A DNA stretch of 64,000 bases from Hemibagrus wyckioides (taxonomy: Eukaryota; Chordata; Actinopteri; Siluriformes; Bagridae). The notes under the pieces were generated by a model. It was given only the letters and a program-made list of their open reading frames with translations, ran no database searches and was not told the origin of the DNA. Location of the stretch: NCBI RefSeq assembly GCF_019097595.1, contig NC_080718.1, positions 22,462,657 through 22,526,656 on the forward strand. The letters are read 5' to 3'. A program made the translations under genes and the position numbers. This document shows positions 1 to 23,888 of this stretch, piece by piece (the stretch's first letter is position 1; every line of letters starts with the position of its first letter).

Positions 1-1797
1 GAGTTTCTATTTAAATACCTGATATTAGTTTAGTATCACCATGCATTTATTTGTTTACTCCAATCAGTGTTGCTCTTCTTCATCGGATTACTTTTACACT
101 TTTATAGGTGGATATATTCAGTTCTTTAGTAGGTCTGGGAAGTTAATGGAATTTAAATGCATTTTTTTAGTCTGAAAAAGTATGTTCTGGAAAAATTAAG
201 CCTTCTAAGCCTATATACCTTCTTTTTTATTGTATGCACTGACACATCCTCATGCATTTTACAATTTGTGGGTCCAATTTTCTTGATTAAGATTGCTTTT
301 TAAAGATTAGCAATAAAAATCGAAAAGGTCTTGACACATTTGGAGTGTTTTTAGAACGAACTGTAACACCCTAATGTAGAGCAATGAAAGTTATAAGAGA
401 AATAGTGCTTAGTAATAATTTCTGATATATTATTTAATCTGACCAATAAATACTCACCATATGCTCTTAATGGTGTTTTTTATTTTACACTACGTTGTAA
501 CTGAGAATTTTAAGAAATCTGTGTAGAGATATAGATATTGAGGAATAAAACTGTTGTGTGCTGTTAAAGGAATATTACTGAATTTTTTTAGCATGTGCTA
601 CAGTGATTTATTCCTTTTATACCGCAATTTATTTTTTATCTCTTTATAGTTACATTTAATGTTGTGGAACATCCATGAGAGATTCCTGTTGTCACTTATA
701 ATGTAGCAACCAGAAATAGTCATTTCAAGGTAATAAGACCAAAAAAGAAACCCAGCAGAAAATGGTACAGCAGAAAGTACAGGAAACTTTCCCATGAATA
801 CATGGAATAAGTGGCAACCAATGAAGTAGTTGTTACAATTCAACCTAAAACTCAAATCATTATTATTGCTATAAGTAAAATATATGCATTTAATACAATA
901 AGTAGTAGCTGATTTGATCTTCTTTTACAATTTTCCTTCAAAGCTTCAAGTCACGCTTTGGAAGGAACAAGTTTAAACACCAGGCTCTGCTACCAGGTCA
1001 TGACCTGCATAGTAATAACCAAACACAATGTTCAGTAGTTATTTTCTTGTCGTCTGAGTGAGAAATCCTTGGTGGGGGGAAGGGGGTGGGGTGTCGTTTT
1101 CTCCCACTTACGGTAACTGGTGTGCTCGGAGACGCCTTCTCTCACACCTTGGCTGGATGAGTTGACAGATGAGGGCATGGATTGATGGGAAATAGTTAAA
1201 GGAAGAAAAAAATACGCTAGGGAAGGCAGATGCGTGGCTGGTGAGTCACACTGTCCCGGGGCTAAAGAGCTAGGACTGCGACCCGGAGTGCTCTGTGAGA
1301 CCCACTTTGATGTGGCCAAGAGGCTGGAGAGGGGAAAAAGTACAGGTGGGACATGAAAGTGAGAGCTCTGAGTACACGTCGGCCTCGGTCTCAGCCTTCT
1401 CGCTTTTAGTCATGCTTTCATCCGATGCCTTTAGCTGGGCAAGTGAAAGATAAATAATTGAGAACACACCAAAGCAGATAGATCAGCCGAGAAAGATGAG
1501 TAATCCGAGTGCTACTCGGTTCTGGCAGGCAGCCACGGAAGAGTAAAGGTAACATCACTAAAATACATACATATAAAAGGGTTACTTTCTGCCCCCACTT
1601 AAACATCTCTGAGGCGCGACTCCAGTCATTTAAGAGATGCTATGGAGAGTCCAGCTCCATAACGGAGAAGAAGTATGAGCATTAATAGCTTGGAGATTGT
1701 GAGTCCAAATTTATGAGCTTGCAAGTGCCAGAATGCCACTACTAAGTGCATGAGTAAGGGACTGGGCAAGGCTGGGTATGACTGATTGATTATATAT

Positions 1798-1936
<139 letters not shown>

Positions 1937-1964
1937 TTTTTTTTAAATTATGTGTTGCAAAGAA

Positions 1965-2232
1965 CTGTTGAAGAAGATGCTTTTGTAGGTCACATATACA
2001 CTACAGCAGAGCAATGTGTATTGTCTACACATAGCCCAGCTTTTTAGGAAGTTGGGGTCAGAGCACAGGGTCAACCATGACACAGCACATCTAGGTTGTC
2101 AGGGGTTGTACAGGGTTAAGAGCTTTGCCCAAGGGTCAAGCAGAGGCAGCTTGGCAGTGCTGGGGTTTGAACCTTCAACCTTTTAATCAATAACCCAGAG
2201 CCTTAAACATTGAACCACCAATGCCCCAAATA
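1965..2232 (-). mobile_element. tRNA-derived SINE, family 2
   Basis: Minus-strand copy: CACATATACACTACAGCA (tail), TTGGGGTCAGAGCACAGGGT, GGCAGCTTGGCAGTGCTGG, GGTTTGAACC (B-box region) and GAACCACCAATGCCCC (head). Confidence 0.7.
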
Positions 2233-3077
2233 AATTCTGGAAAACAGCCAAAAATGACAATAATCCGCTAACAATAATCTGAAATAATGGACCAAAATGT
2301 AGTTTTTCTGACAAAAATATACTCTGCTTTAAGAAAAAGAAGGTATTTTCAATACCAGCAGGTCTATGTTTTTATTTAGGCTACTTTCTTACCTTGTTTT
2401 GTCTGTCATCCTGCAAAGATCATGAGCCAGATCAGCAAACACAGCAGTAATTACAGTCTATGTCTAAAAGATGTCTAAAAACCTTGCTAGCTATCTGAGC
2501 TACATTCACCGCCTTTCCTCAATCAGCGAATATCATGATTTCAGCTGCCAAAATGTCTCCTGTACCATTAGATTGTCATCAAAACACAGAAGAGCATCTA
2601 CACACTTAGTACTGATTACATGTTAAAACAGAAAGATATTAATGACAAGAAGAAAATAAATGTCTAGATTCATCCTTTATTATTTCCTCACAAGTGTTAG
2701 CAAGGACAGAGAATCATCAGTCAGGTGAAGAGAGGATCGTGTTTAAATCCCAAGAGTGGTTTTTACCTCAGGTGATGAGACTGGGACGGACGTGGACGAT
2801 GCTGAAAATCCAATTCAAAACTCATTTCCCACTGTAAACCTATCATTCTTTAATTTAGTAGTAATGTTGTTTTTCCATAAGTAGATTATGTCATAAATGT
2901 AGAGGTGTGTGGAGCATCTTTCATGGGAATTGAATCTGTAAATGTTATTTTCTCTTTTATCGATTTTAAAGTTGTAACTTTACTTCTGCTTGAGAAATAT
3001 GGATATTGGGTAGAACTATGGAGTAGAAAATGTCAAAAATGAATTACGTGAAGGTTGTCCAGGTCACCACACACACA

Positions 3078-3742
<665 letters not shown>

Positions 3743-3794
3743 TCTAGCTTGCTCAAGACTAATTATGTGATTTTCCCACATGTGTTCTGGCTGA

Positions 3795-14793
<10,999 letters not shown>

Positions 14794-14869
14794 ACTCTTA
14801 CCTTATCCACTGCACCAACAGAATTGTGTCCGATATTTTAGAAAACAGTATTAGAACGTTAAATGCTGT

Positions 14870-15270
14870 GTATAAATTTATACCACAGCGCTGTTTAATT
14901 CTCAAATCTGATCAGAAGTTGGGCATTATTTCTGTGTGGACGGTAGTTCCAGCTGTAACATTAATATTAATGTGCTTGTTCTAATTATAATTAAATAATA
15001 ATTATTAATAAATAATAATAATTGTAAATAATAATAGAAATTCTGGACAAGACGCTCAGAATTATAATAAACTAATTTAAAAAGAAATGTTATTTTTTAA
15101 AAAAGCTGTTTTTGTTAGGAGACATTTATTGAACATTTCTGGGAAGAGTCTCGGTTGTCGGTGCTTTGTAACAGTCACGGTGCTTTGGAAAGCTTTCCAG
15201 CATGTAAATCTTCAGGACATGAGGAGTTTCCTGTGTCTCGGATGAGCAAAAGAGAGAGAGAGGCTGGGGA
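14870..15270 (-). mobile_element. Dispersed repeat family Z, copy at the rbks 3' end
   Basis: Begins with TATACCACAGCGCTGTTTAA (the family end, seen inverted near 50260 and 51790), and contains GAAGAGTCTCGG and GTGCTTTGTAACAGTCACGG. Confidence 0.6.
15007..15012 (+). terminator. Candidate rbks poly(A) signal
   Basis: AATAAA occurs about 214 nt after the rbks stop. It falls within an AT-rich stretch that appears to belong to a dispersed repeat copy (about 14870-15270), so the repeat may supply the 3' end. Only the hexamer is seen; usage is inferred. Confidence 0.4.
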
Positions 15271-17372
15271 GCAAATGACTATTTATCTTTAATAATAAAT
15301 GATTATTATTACTATATTCTTGATTAACAGGGACTCTTGGGTGTTCCACAACATTAAATCTAACTATAAATTGGTAAAATGTGCAATGTGTTATTTATTA
15401 ATCAATTGAATATTGCAATCTTTGGCAAAACGCTGTGGTATAAAAGGAATAAGACTCTACATACTGTGTCGTTATATAGAGATAATCCATTTCAGGGTAT
15501 TATGACCAACACTTACATAAGCACTTCTAATGAGATTTTTGACCAATGTGTAACCTACAGGTGTTTATTTAACATGAGATATGGTGACTGTGAAGGAAGC
15601 ATATGATTTACATCCACACCATCCAGGGAGACCTAGTGCACTGCTGATAGAGGGGCGGAGTCATCCCGGAAGAGGCCACACCCACACCAGTGTTTTCTCA
15701 TAGAATCAAGGTGAGCATTTATATACCGTGACTGTAAAATAACTGTGACCGAACCTCTGTTTTATTTAATATGGTGCTTATATGACGTGTTTAGATAATC
15801 ATTTAGAAATATAATATAATTACGGAATGTTTACGAACTAGACTTATTAAAATAAATAGTCTAAGAATTGTACAACCTGTGTAACTTTGTGCAGGTGTGT
15901 GTAGGCATATATTTGTCCTCAAAATGATAGGAACACATGACAATTAGGACTTCCGCAGTGATTAAAATGTTTGGTTTAAGTCTTAAATTATATTTTAAAA
16001 AATTTTGGGGGGAATATAAGCGCTTCACTACTGTAAAACAAGCTGTTCCAGGATATTCTTCGCTTCCATATGCTCAAATTTTTTTACATCACTTTTCCGA
16101 GCCTGTTTTTCCTGCGATAATCTTCACTTAAATGTAATAAATGAAAGTTTTATGTTCTATATTTCCTACTGCAATATCTTATCAGTAGCAAATCAGAGCG
16201 AGACGTAATATCACCTATAGAATTGCATTCGGTATTTAGTAATATTTGACCCTTATATTATGAACGACCCTGTGTTCATATTTATAATTAACAAATGAAA
16301 TCTGTAAGAATGTAATGAGTGTAGACGGCCTCCCCTTTACTTAATTCCAGGCTGGTGACATTTTTAACAAATATTTTATCCAATACTACTGACATTACTC
16401 ACTTTGACTAAATGAAATAAATTAATAATAAACAAGTCCACTCTTGAGCCACAGCCAATGTTTCAAAAAAAACAATGATGAAATCTGTTTTATTTTTTCT
16501 GGAGAAAATGCCAGCATGTGGTGCAGATTGTGTAATTTTGGAACAAACCGTTCCTTATGGAGGGGTTAAATAGGTAACCATCATTCAGACATAAAGTGAA
16601 TCATTTTACAATAAATACTATATTTACAACAAATGTCTATGTGCCATTTTCTGACTATTAAAAAAGAAGGATTTAATGTTTGGGGGCAAAAACAGCGCTT
16701 TTCATAAAATCAGACTGAAAAATAAGGTTTTATTGCTAAAATTGTCGCTTAAAATACTGTATGTGATTTGGCTATTTGGTTGAATATGTTCATGTTTTTG
16801 TAGATTTTATTAAAGCATTTTAAACACTACACAGACATGAAGCTATAAAAAAAAATGCTACATATATATAGTTTTTATTACAGATTAATGCACATTTCAC
16901 CGGATTAAACAGTAATTCTACGTCCTTATATCATCATAAATAAAGCATCGTTCTGTTTTAAGTGCCTAAGCTGAAAAAGTGGCTATGTGAATTGAATTCT
17001 GTTATGTTGCTCCTTTTGTGGTGTACATAATAAATAATTTATCCACACACTAATGATTTAGCCTTGGAGAATTTCTGCGAAACAACCAATGGATATTTTT
17101 GAGTTAGTCTGGTCAGGCTTGAACAAACAGGGATTGAAAATGAAGGTAAAACATATAAGTGCCAAATAAAATGTCAGTAATGTTGTACTACTGTTAGTTA
17201 ACTAGTTAAGTTAAATAATTTTGGTATTTAATATATATATATTTTTTTTAAATCCAACTGATCAATTAATCAAAAGATTAATAGAATAATCATTTATAAA
17301 TAGATTTTAAATGTATTAATAGGTCACAGACAGAGGACAGTAATATCTCATCTCCATTTCCCTGATGATGGT

Positions 17373-17567
17373 TTAGTGCCTTTAACCTATATTTATTATT
17401 ATACTCAGTGCTTATGTAAGAAATTATTTTTAGACTCATGTGATGTGACTTTTGCTTAGGAATACAAAACAATAGGAATAACCCCAAAGGTCACATCGCA
17501 TGAGTGTCTAAAAATAATTTCTTACATAAGCGTTAAATATAATAATAAATATAGGTTAAAGGCACTT
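17373..17567. mobile_element. Palindromic MITE-like element
   Basis: The left arm (17373-17440) and right arm (17499-17567) are inverted copies of about 68 bp, both with CTTATGTAAGAAATTATTTT and its complement, around a 58-bp loop. A further direct copy of the right arm sits at 17620-17690, separated from it by a Tc1 end. Confidence 0.7.
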
Positions 17568-17574
17568 GATTTAT

Positions 17575-17690
17575 ATATACCCCACTCAGGCATAACATTA
17601 TGACCACCTGCCTAAAATCACACGAGTGTCTAAAAATAATTTCTTACGTAAGTGTTAAATATAATAATAAATATAGGTTAAAGGCACTTG

Positions 17691-17751
<61 letters not shown>

Positions 17752-17830
17752 CACCTCACTCAGGCATAACATTTTGACCACCTATATTATAAGTGCCAAA
17801 TAAAATTCAGGCATAACATTATGACCATAT
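17575..17830. mobile_element. Ladder of stray Tc1-type terminal repeats
   Basis: The end motif CAGGCATAACATTATGACCA (or a one-base variant) occurs at about 17587, 17760 and 17809, just before the full element that starts near 17854. All are in the same orientation and separated by palindrome-arm and TA-array DNA. Confidence 0.75.
17694..17747. repeat. TA dinucleotide array
   Basis: About 27 TA units between a Tc1-end duplicate and further Tc1 ends. Confidence 0.9.
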
Positions 17831-17853
17831 ATATATATATCTATCACACACAC

Positions 17854-18358
17854 ACCACTCAGGCATAACATTATGACCACCTGCCTAATATTGTGTTGGT
17901 CCCCCTTTTACTGCCAGAAAAGCCCTGACCCATCATGCTCTGTGTATTCTGACACCTTTCTATCAGAACCAGCATTAACTTCTTCAGCAATTTGAGCAAC
18001 AGTAGCTCATCTGGTTGGTTTGGATCACACAGGCCAGCCTTCGCTCCCCACGTGCGACGTTCATGACCCTGTCTCCGGTTCACCACTGTTCCTTCCTTGG
18101 ACCACTTTTGATAGATACTGACCACTGCAGACCGGGAACACCCCACAAGAGCTGCAGTTTTGGAGATGCTCTGATCCAGTTCATCAAACTCTCTCAAATC
18201 CTTACACTTGCCCATTTTTCCTGCTTCTAACACATCAACTTTGAGGACAAAATGTTCACTTGCTGCCTAATATATCCCACCCACTAACAGGTGCCATGAT
18301 GAGGAGATCATCAGCGTTATTCTCTTCACCTCTCAGTGGTCATAATGTTATTGCTGTG
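17854..18358 (-). mobile_element. Tc1-like non-autonomous transposon, copy A
   Basis: Ends CAGGCATAACATTATGACC and GGTCATAATGTTATTGC are inverted. The minus strand keeps the N-terminal DNA-binding part of a Tc1 transposase ([20 protein letters not shown] then [19 protein letters not shown]), after which the frame is damaged and jumps to the far end. The DDE catalytic domain is absent. Confidence 0.85.
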
Positions 18359-18710
18359 TATACCTATATCCTGGGTAAAAAAAAAAAAAAAACCTAAGCT
18401 TTTATGGTCTTAGTAACAAATCACTGGTCAGTCTATTTGCAAGAATTAAACAAATAAATACAGTTAATATGGGATAGCTTTTCCCTTAGAATTCCTTAAA
18501 TATTTGGCAGAGATGCGTTCACTAATGTACTTCTCGCCACTTCTATTTCTTCCCTAAATAATTCACTGCAGCAAAAGTAAATTAGCAAAGAAGTCTCCGG
18601 AGTGCATTTGTGGAATTCTTGCAAATTTTTTTCTGACCAACGATTTGTTGTTGAGACTATCACAAGCTTAATAATGTTGCACACTATAATATACATACTT
18701 ATTATTTATA

Positions 18711-18744
<34 letters not shown>

Positions 18745-18841
18745 TGAGAATAAAAAACAGAAAAAGACTAAATTAACAGTATTGTGTGATTTTATTGTTT
18801 TTAATGTCCTTAAATAAAAAAATTTCACCATTAAAGGTATT

Positions 18842-18860
18842 TTTTATTTATTTATTTAAT
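18842..18860 (-). terminator. Candidate mrpl33 poly(A) signals
   Basis: Overlapping TTTATT motifs, AATAAA on the minus strand, about 300 nt past the mrpl33 stop. AT-rich DNA makes chance matches likely. Confidence 0.3.
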
Positions 18861-19151
18861 TTTTTTTTATTCACTTTTACACAATTATTTTTTTAAATCC
18901 TGAAAAAGACATCTACTAACAGACATATCAATATGCTCAGCCAGTGCAGTATTGCTTCCCAGAGCAGTGTTTCTCACTCTGTCGTGTTGTTGATCTCAGT
19001 TGGTCTGGATCCACTGTTGCATGTTGTCATGCTTCATGGTGATGTGTCGGATGAGTTGAGTGTAGATCGGTGCTCTTACTCATAGCTGCTTCTGAGCTAC
19101 TTGCTATTTGAAACAGTGCATGTGTAAATCCACCAAGACAAAGGTCCATGT

Positions 19152-19201
19152 TTAAAGAGAGCGAATCTTTTTCTTCTCAAGGAACAGGACGTGCTTGTTC
19201 A
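19152..19201 (-). CDS. mrpl33: mrpl33 exon 4 with stop
   Basis: 50 nt after acceptor TTCACAG, 3.95 kb downstream of exon 3. It encodes [16 protein letters not shown] (Val codon shared with exon 3), then TAA at 19154-19152. This is the characteristic KKKIRSL terminus of L33. Confidence 0.96.
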
Positions 19202-20752
19202 CTGTGAATGGATATAAAATAAAAATAAGAAATAAAATGACATGAAAGCAGCTACACTGAAATGACTGTGTATTTTTTACAACACAGATTTGATTGTTGG
19301 TGAAAACAGACTAGTTTATTTAAAGCAGAGACACTGAACAGCTCGACTGCAGAGGATTTCACAAAAACATGTTATGAAGTAGAAATGGATTTAAAACTTA
19401 GTGAAATGATTTCAGATGGTGGAATTTGTTGGCTTTTTTGAACATATGGCCATGATTCACTCAACAGTGCTAACAACTAGACAGTTTTAGCTCAAAACAC
19501 ACACACACACACACACACGAGCAATAAAATCTATCTTGAAATAAAGTAGGAATTTCATTGTGAATTCTAAAGTTTATTTAACATTTTTAGTAATTATTAA
19601 GAATTATTAAGAATGTTTGTGTTCTTTTCTTAAGTACAGGATTCAATCAATTTATTTTCTATACGTTTTTTTATAAAAGCTAAATATGGAGTAAGAATAT
19701 TAAATTATTTCCTGATCTCATTTACTGGTTTTTATTTTAGTTAGGCTGTCATAAGGTCTTGAACACTCTGAATTTTAACACGTTTACTTTAAACCATCGT
19801 ATTAAAATATTCTAAAATTAGATATTAAATATTAAAAAATAGATCTAAACGATTACTGTTATTATTATAAATAATAATAATAATAATAATATAGGCACAG
19901 GCTCCCCGTGAGGATAGATCAGATAAGCAGTACAGACAATGAAATGAAATATAAAATGAAATAATAATAATAATAATAATAACAAAACAACAACAATTAT
20001 TATTATTACATTAAATGAGAAATGTTACGTGACAAAATTCTAAATCCCACACAATCTAAACACTCTAATTAGACACCAAACATACTACATACATATCAGC
20101 TGTTTCTATATCTATACACTTTAAGCCTCTAAGCACCTCGTTCAGATTAATAAATTATACAAAGATTTTAATTCTGCTATTTTAAAGATTTTAATTCCGC
20201 TATTCTGTAAGCTGTGTGCTTGGTCTGCGGCAGTGACGGCGATTAAACTGCAAATAAAACTGGAAGAAACTCTGGGTGTTCAAAAACACTGACATTAAAA
20301 GCCAATTAAAACGGTGACACTTTAAAACTCCTGTTCCTTTATTAATGCTTCATTAAGTACTTCCTAATTCAGCACTGCTTAATCCTAATCCCAGTGAGTG
20401 TTATAGCAGCTCTTCAATAACCAAACAACTAATCATATATTATTGGGAAGATACTGTTTAATGTTTCCTTTATTTCATCTACATACTTCAAGCATATGTT
20501 TGCTGACATTAATAGTACTTATTCCTTGTTCCCCCACAAATAATGTGATAAATCCCTGCCCTTACCTTTAGAATTAAAGTACTGATAACTACTTAAAATC
20601 AATTAAGAACTGATTGTTGATCATTTACATTTACATTTCTAGCATTTGGCAGACGCTCTTTTTCAGAGCGAGTGATTATTGATACTGGTATTTGTTAATT
20701 AATTTTATTAATAATAATGTTATTGTTGTTAATTAGTTGTTGTTGTTGTTAA

Positions 20753-20785
<33 letters not shown>

Positions 20786-20863
20786 CCCCACCATGAGCCC
20801 AATTTATTTTTTATTTTTTATAATAAAAAAATAATAATTTTTATAATTTTTATTTAAGACCTA

Positions 20864-20914
<51 letters not shown>

Positions 20915-23888
20915 TAACAAAAACAAAATTAGTACACACTCACTGGCATTTCATTTTATTACATTACAGTGATGGAGAACTGATCTGGGATTAGGGATAA
21001 ATGTTCAGGATAAATAATAATTAAATTTTTTTCTGTGTTTCTGTACTTCTGTAAAGCTGCTTTGAGACAATATCCATTGTTAAAAGTGCTGTATTAATAA
21101 TTTTAATTGAACTGAAAATCGAATTTGACTTTTGACTCAGCTTTAAATAAAGAGCCATGAAACAGTTCGTTACCACAATAATCCAATGTTTAAGTGTAGA
21201 CTGTAAGACCCGCTGTAATGAAGTATAAATTCGAGACACTTGTAATTTACTTGATGATTCCCTTTTAATGCAACGTCCTACTTCTACTCCACAAGTACTT
21301 TTTTACATTTGTACAGATTTATAGTCACTAGTTACAATTTCTCATACCCATCCTGTCCAGTGAAGTGTTCCTTTATTTTCTTGAGAAAATCTAAATCTAA
21401 ATAAACCATTAAACCCTAACCCCTGGGATGAGCTGGAAAACGTTACACATGAAAGCACATGTTTGTTCATATGTTCATATTTAGTTCTCACAGGACAGCG
21501 ACTCATAAACAAACACATGACGATCTAATGGTGTATGACGTATTGCTGCAGATGAAACACTGTAAATGAGTTCAAATGAGCTTAATCTTAAACATCTACA
21601 TGTCTATATGTTACGTGACAAAATTCTAAATCCCACACAATCTAAACACTCTAATTAGACACCAAGCACACTTTTAGGGAGCATTATATTGCACATAGAA
21701 TACGTTTACTTTTGATATTTTATGCACATTTTGCCAATTCTTTTACTTGAGTATTTTCATAGTGTATTATTATTATTATTATTATTATTACATTAAATGA
21801 GAAATGTTATGTGACAAAATTCTAAATCTAAACACTCTAATTAGACACCAAACACTAGACTTTAGTAGAAAAAAAATCCAGACGACTGGAAAGTCTGGAA
21901 AACAAAACCTCACTTAGAATAAATAATAATAACAGGAATCTTGGCGATTGTTAGTGCTCAATATCTTAATAACAACAACAAACAACTATCCATAAGTTTA
22001 GGATAAAAATTACAACGCTATTTATTTAAAAGCTTATTTATTTAACCCTTTTAGACATAGTGCCCACACCAAAGGACAATTTAAAGCAATTTTGGGGAAA
22101 ATATTAAAATGAAAATCACTTATAAACATTATCTGATTTCTAATTTAATCAATCGGCGTTCTCAGTGAAGAATGGATTTAATATATATTTACAAAATTTG
22201 TACACAGAAATTTTGTAAATATATATTATACATTATATGTGTAAGAATTTTCTTCTTAACATTATTATTATTATTATTATTTTCGTTTTTGTAAATATAG
22301 ATTTTTTTATTCATAAATCATCTGCATCATGCAATTTTGGTCATCATATGATGTAAAAAACAAAAATAATTTTTTTTACAGTTGGGTATATAAAAATATT
22401 GGAATTTTTTTATAATGTTTTACAATATTGTGGCTTTTTTCATGATTCCATCTGAGTTTACTTTCTACAGCGTAGATGATTTTTTTTTTTTTTTTTTTTT
22501 GCCATGATGAAAAATTCTGTATCGCCATTTTTCATCCAAAATATTTGGGACTTTTGACATAGTTAAAAATAAAGAAACGTAAATCAAAGTATGTATGTAT
22601 AAATAAATAAATAAATATATAAATAAGTAAATATAAATAAATGACAGAATGAATGGATAAATTAATTCATTCATTCATTCATTCATTAATGAAGTAATAC
22701 ATTAAAAAATTAATAAAAAACAAATGGCAGAATGAATGAATAAATAAATAAAAACAAAATAAAACAAAACACCTGGAACTACTTGGAGATTAAGCTTTTA
22801 GAATTAACACGACATCTTTCATGGTGTCCAAGATTTATTTTGTAGTGCTATTCTGAGCTGATGATTTTCAGTTAAACATCCGTCATTGACATAACAGTCA
22901 AACCTGACCTTCATCCCTCATATTTGACTTTGCGGATATTTTCTTTTAATCCTACTAACAGCCATTTCAAACCGCTGTAGCGACATCCTCCTGTGACGTC
23001 ATAACCACAGCTTCTCATAAACCGAGACAGCCAACAAATCAGCCGCAGTACCACTAGAAACACATCAGTGTCTACATAGATTTTTTTAAAAACTCCCCAC
23101 TAGTTTTCCTTTAAATACCTATCCTTCGCATCACAGCATTTGTAAAGGTACCTATAGGGTCGTGTTTCCGCAACACCAGTTTTTCTCGGAGTCGTCCTCT
23201 CTTAGTGTTGAAGCAGTAACCTGTCCCTGCAGCGCTCATCATCTGCACCAACACTGTCCTGAAGTACAAAAAAACACATCCATACACATTATAGCCTATA
23301 ATACAATAACATATAACATATAACAATCTATTTCTCTCTGTGCCACAGTAATTCAGCGTAAAATGTAAACACAACAACATGCAGCGTTCTCAGGCAAAAA
23401 GAAATGTTGGGATTTGTAAAGGGGTGATGTGTGATACGATGGGACTTACTTGGATTTGCTCTTGGCAACTAAAAAGTTCCAGGAAACAAAAAGAGGAGTA
23501 TCAGGTATTATCAGTGACGTCACAAAACACCACGTCATAAATAATTAGACATGTCGTGCACGTGAGCCTGTACAATTAGATATATTAAGCGGGAGGTCTT
23601 TTGTTTTTTTTTTGTTTGTTTTTTTTTAAGCTGAAATTTGTTGACATTTAAATAAAAATCTTATTACTTTAAATAATTTTACTTTAGAAATCTGGCAAGG
23701 ATGTATTTATTTTATAAACACCGGCATTTTATACTGCAGTATCATCTGCTTATCTAGCTCGCTAATAAACCCTAAAGCTAAGACACCCTACGGCTTATTT
23801 TATTTTATTTTAATTGTAAAAGTATATATATATATATTAGCGTCCGTTAAATTTCTTTTTACTCACGGTTCACTGCGGTGAGAAACAT
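19152..23888 (-). CDS. mrpl33: Mitochondrial ribosomal protein L33 (bL33m), complete
   Basis: A small basic protein of the mitochondrial 39S large ribosomal subunit. Four coding exons on the minus strand, 23888-23867, 23468-23450, 23258-23152 and 19201-19152 (22+19+107+50 nt), join to 198 nt, giving exactly 65 residues plus TAA; 65 is the length I know for the human protein. The product starts MFLTAVNLAKSKSKTVLVQM, contains the family block [18 protein letters not shown], and ends [16 protein letters not shown]. All three introns have GT/AG ends (GTGAGT...TTTTAG, GTAAGT...CTTCAG, GTACCT...CACAG) and the split codons are restored correctly. It is convergent with rbks, as in mammals. The upstream side carries ETS and CCAAT motifs typical of nuclear genes for mitochondrial proteins. 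The long open frame at 23111-23380 is only exon 3 read through its flanking introns. The identification is very secure. Confidence 0.97.
19890..19950 (+). mobile_element. SINE family 1 tail fragment
   Basis: AGGCACAGGCTCCCCGTGAG then GATAAGCAGTACAGACAATG match the family 1 3' end. Confidence 0.6.
19999..21856. repeat. Block repeated three times in mrpl33 intron 3
   Basis: Copies at 19999-20082, 21608-21668 and 21768-21856 share GACAAAATTCTAAATC, AAACACTCTAATTAGACACC and neighbouring bases. The outer two also share a leading ATT run and ACATTAAATGAGAAATG. The third lacks about 10 bp. Confidence 0.85.
20622..20675. mobile_element. Short retroelement remnant
   Basis: CATTTGGCAGACGCTC followed by CAGAGCGAGTGA resembles a widely dispersed teleost repeat segment. 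Confidence 0.45.
23152..23258 (-). CDS. mrpl33: mrpl33 exon 3
   Basis: 107 nt encoding [20 protein letters not shown] and then [15 protein letters not shown], the core of the L33 domain. It is bounded by acceptor TGTACTTCAG and donor GTACCT. The family Cys pair of some bacterial L33 proteins is reduced to a single Cys here, as expected for the mitochondrial form. In human, exon 3 of this gene is reported to be alternatively skipped; nothing here shows whether that occurs. Confidence 0.96.
23259..23866 (-). other. mrpl33 introns 1 and 2
   Basis: Intron 2 (23259-23449) and intron 1 (23469-23866) flank the 19-nt exon 2. No repeat other than short T runs and a small AT run was seen. Confidence 0.7.
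23450..23468 (-). CDS. mrpl33: mrpl33 exon 2, 19-nt micro-exon
   Basis: Reads TTGCCAAGAGCAAATCCAA between the acceptor CTTTTTAG and the donor GTAAGT. With split codons on both sides it encodes the conserved L-AKSKSK segment. Without it the frame would shift. Confidence 0.93.
23867..23888 (-). CDS. mrpl33: mrpl33 exon 1 (coding part)
   Basis: 22 nt: MFLTAVN plus the first base of a Leu codon, followed by the donor GTGAGTAA. The start ATG (complement of 23886-23888) is preceded by an A-rich leader, with A at -3. Confidence 0.93.

Larger units (their letters stand above)
14794..19151. other. rbks/mrpl33 convergent intergenic region
   Basis: Holds the 3' ends of both genes, a dispersed repeat copy, an inverted repeat (17373-17567) and a Tc1 derivative preceded by several stray Tc1 ends. 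From about 15350 to 17350 nothing beyond AT-rich unique sequence was seen. Confidence 0.65.
19202..23151 (-). other. mrpl33 intron 3
   Basis: AT-rich, with a CA run (19498-19519), a SINE tail (19890-19950), ATT/AAT arrays (20755-20786, 20867-20913), a block present three times (19999-20082, 21608-21668, 21768-21856) and retroelement tails near 20622-20675 and 21048-21118. Confidence 0.65.

Noticed and set aside
21409..21422. AAACCCTAACCCC, telomere-like
   Set aside because: Only one and a half units; chance occurrence.
22925..22975. Possible mrpl33 last exon near GCGGATATTTTC
   Set aside because: Reverse reading gives KENIRKVK, which does not fit; the true exon with KKKIRSL lies at 19152-19201.
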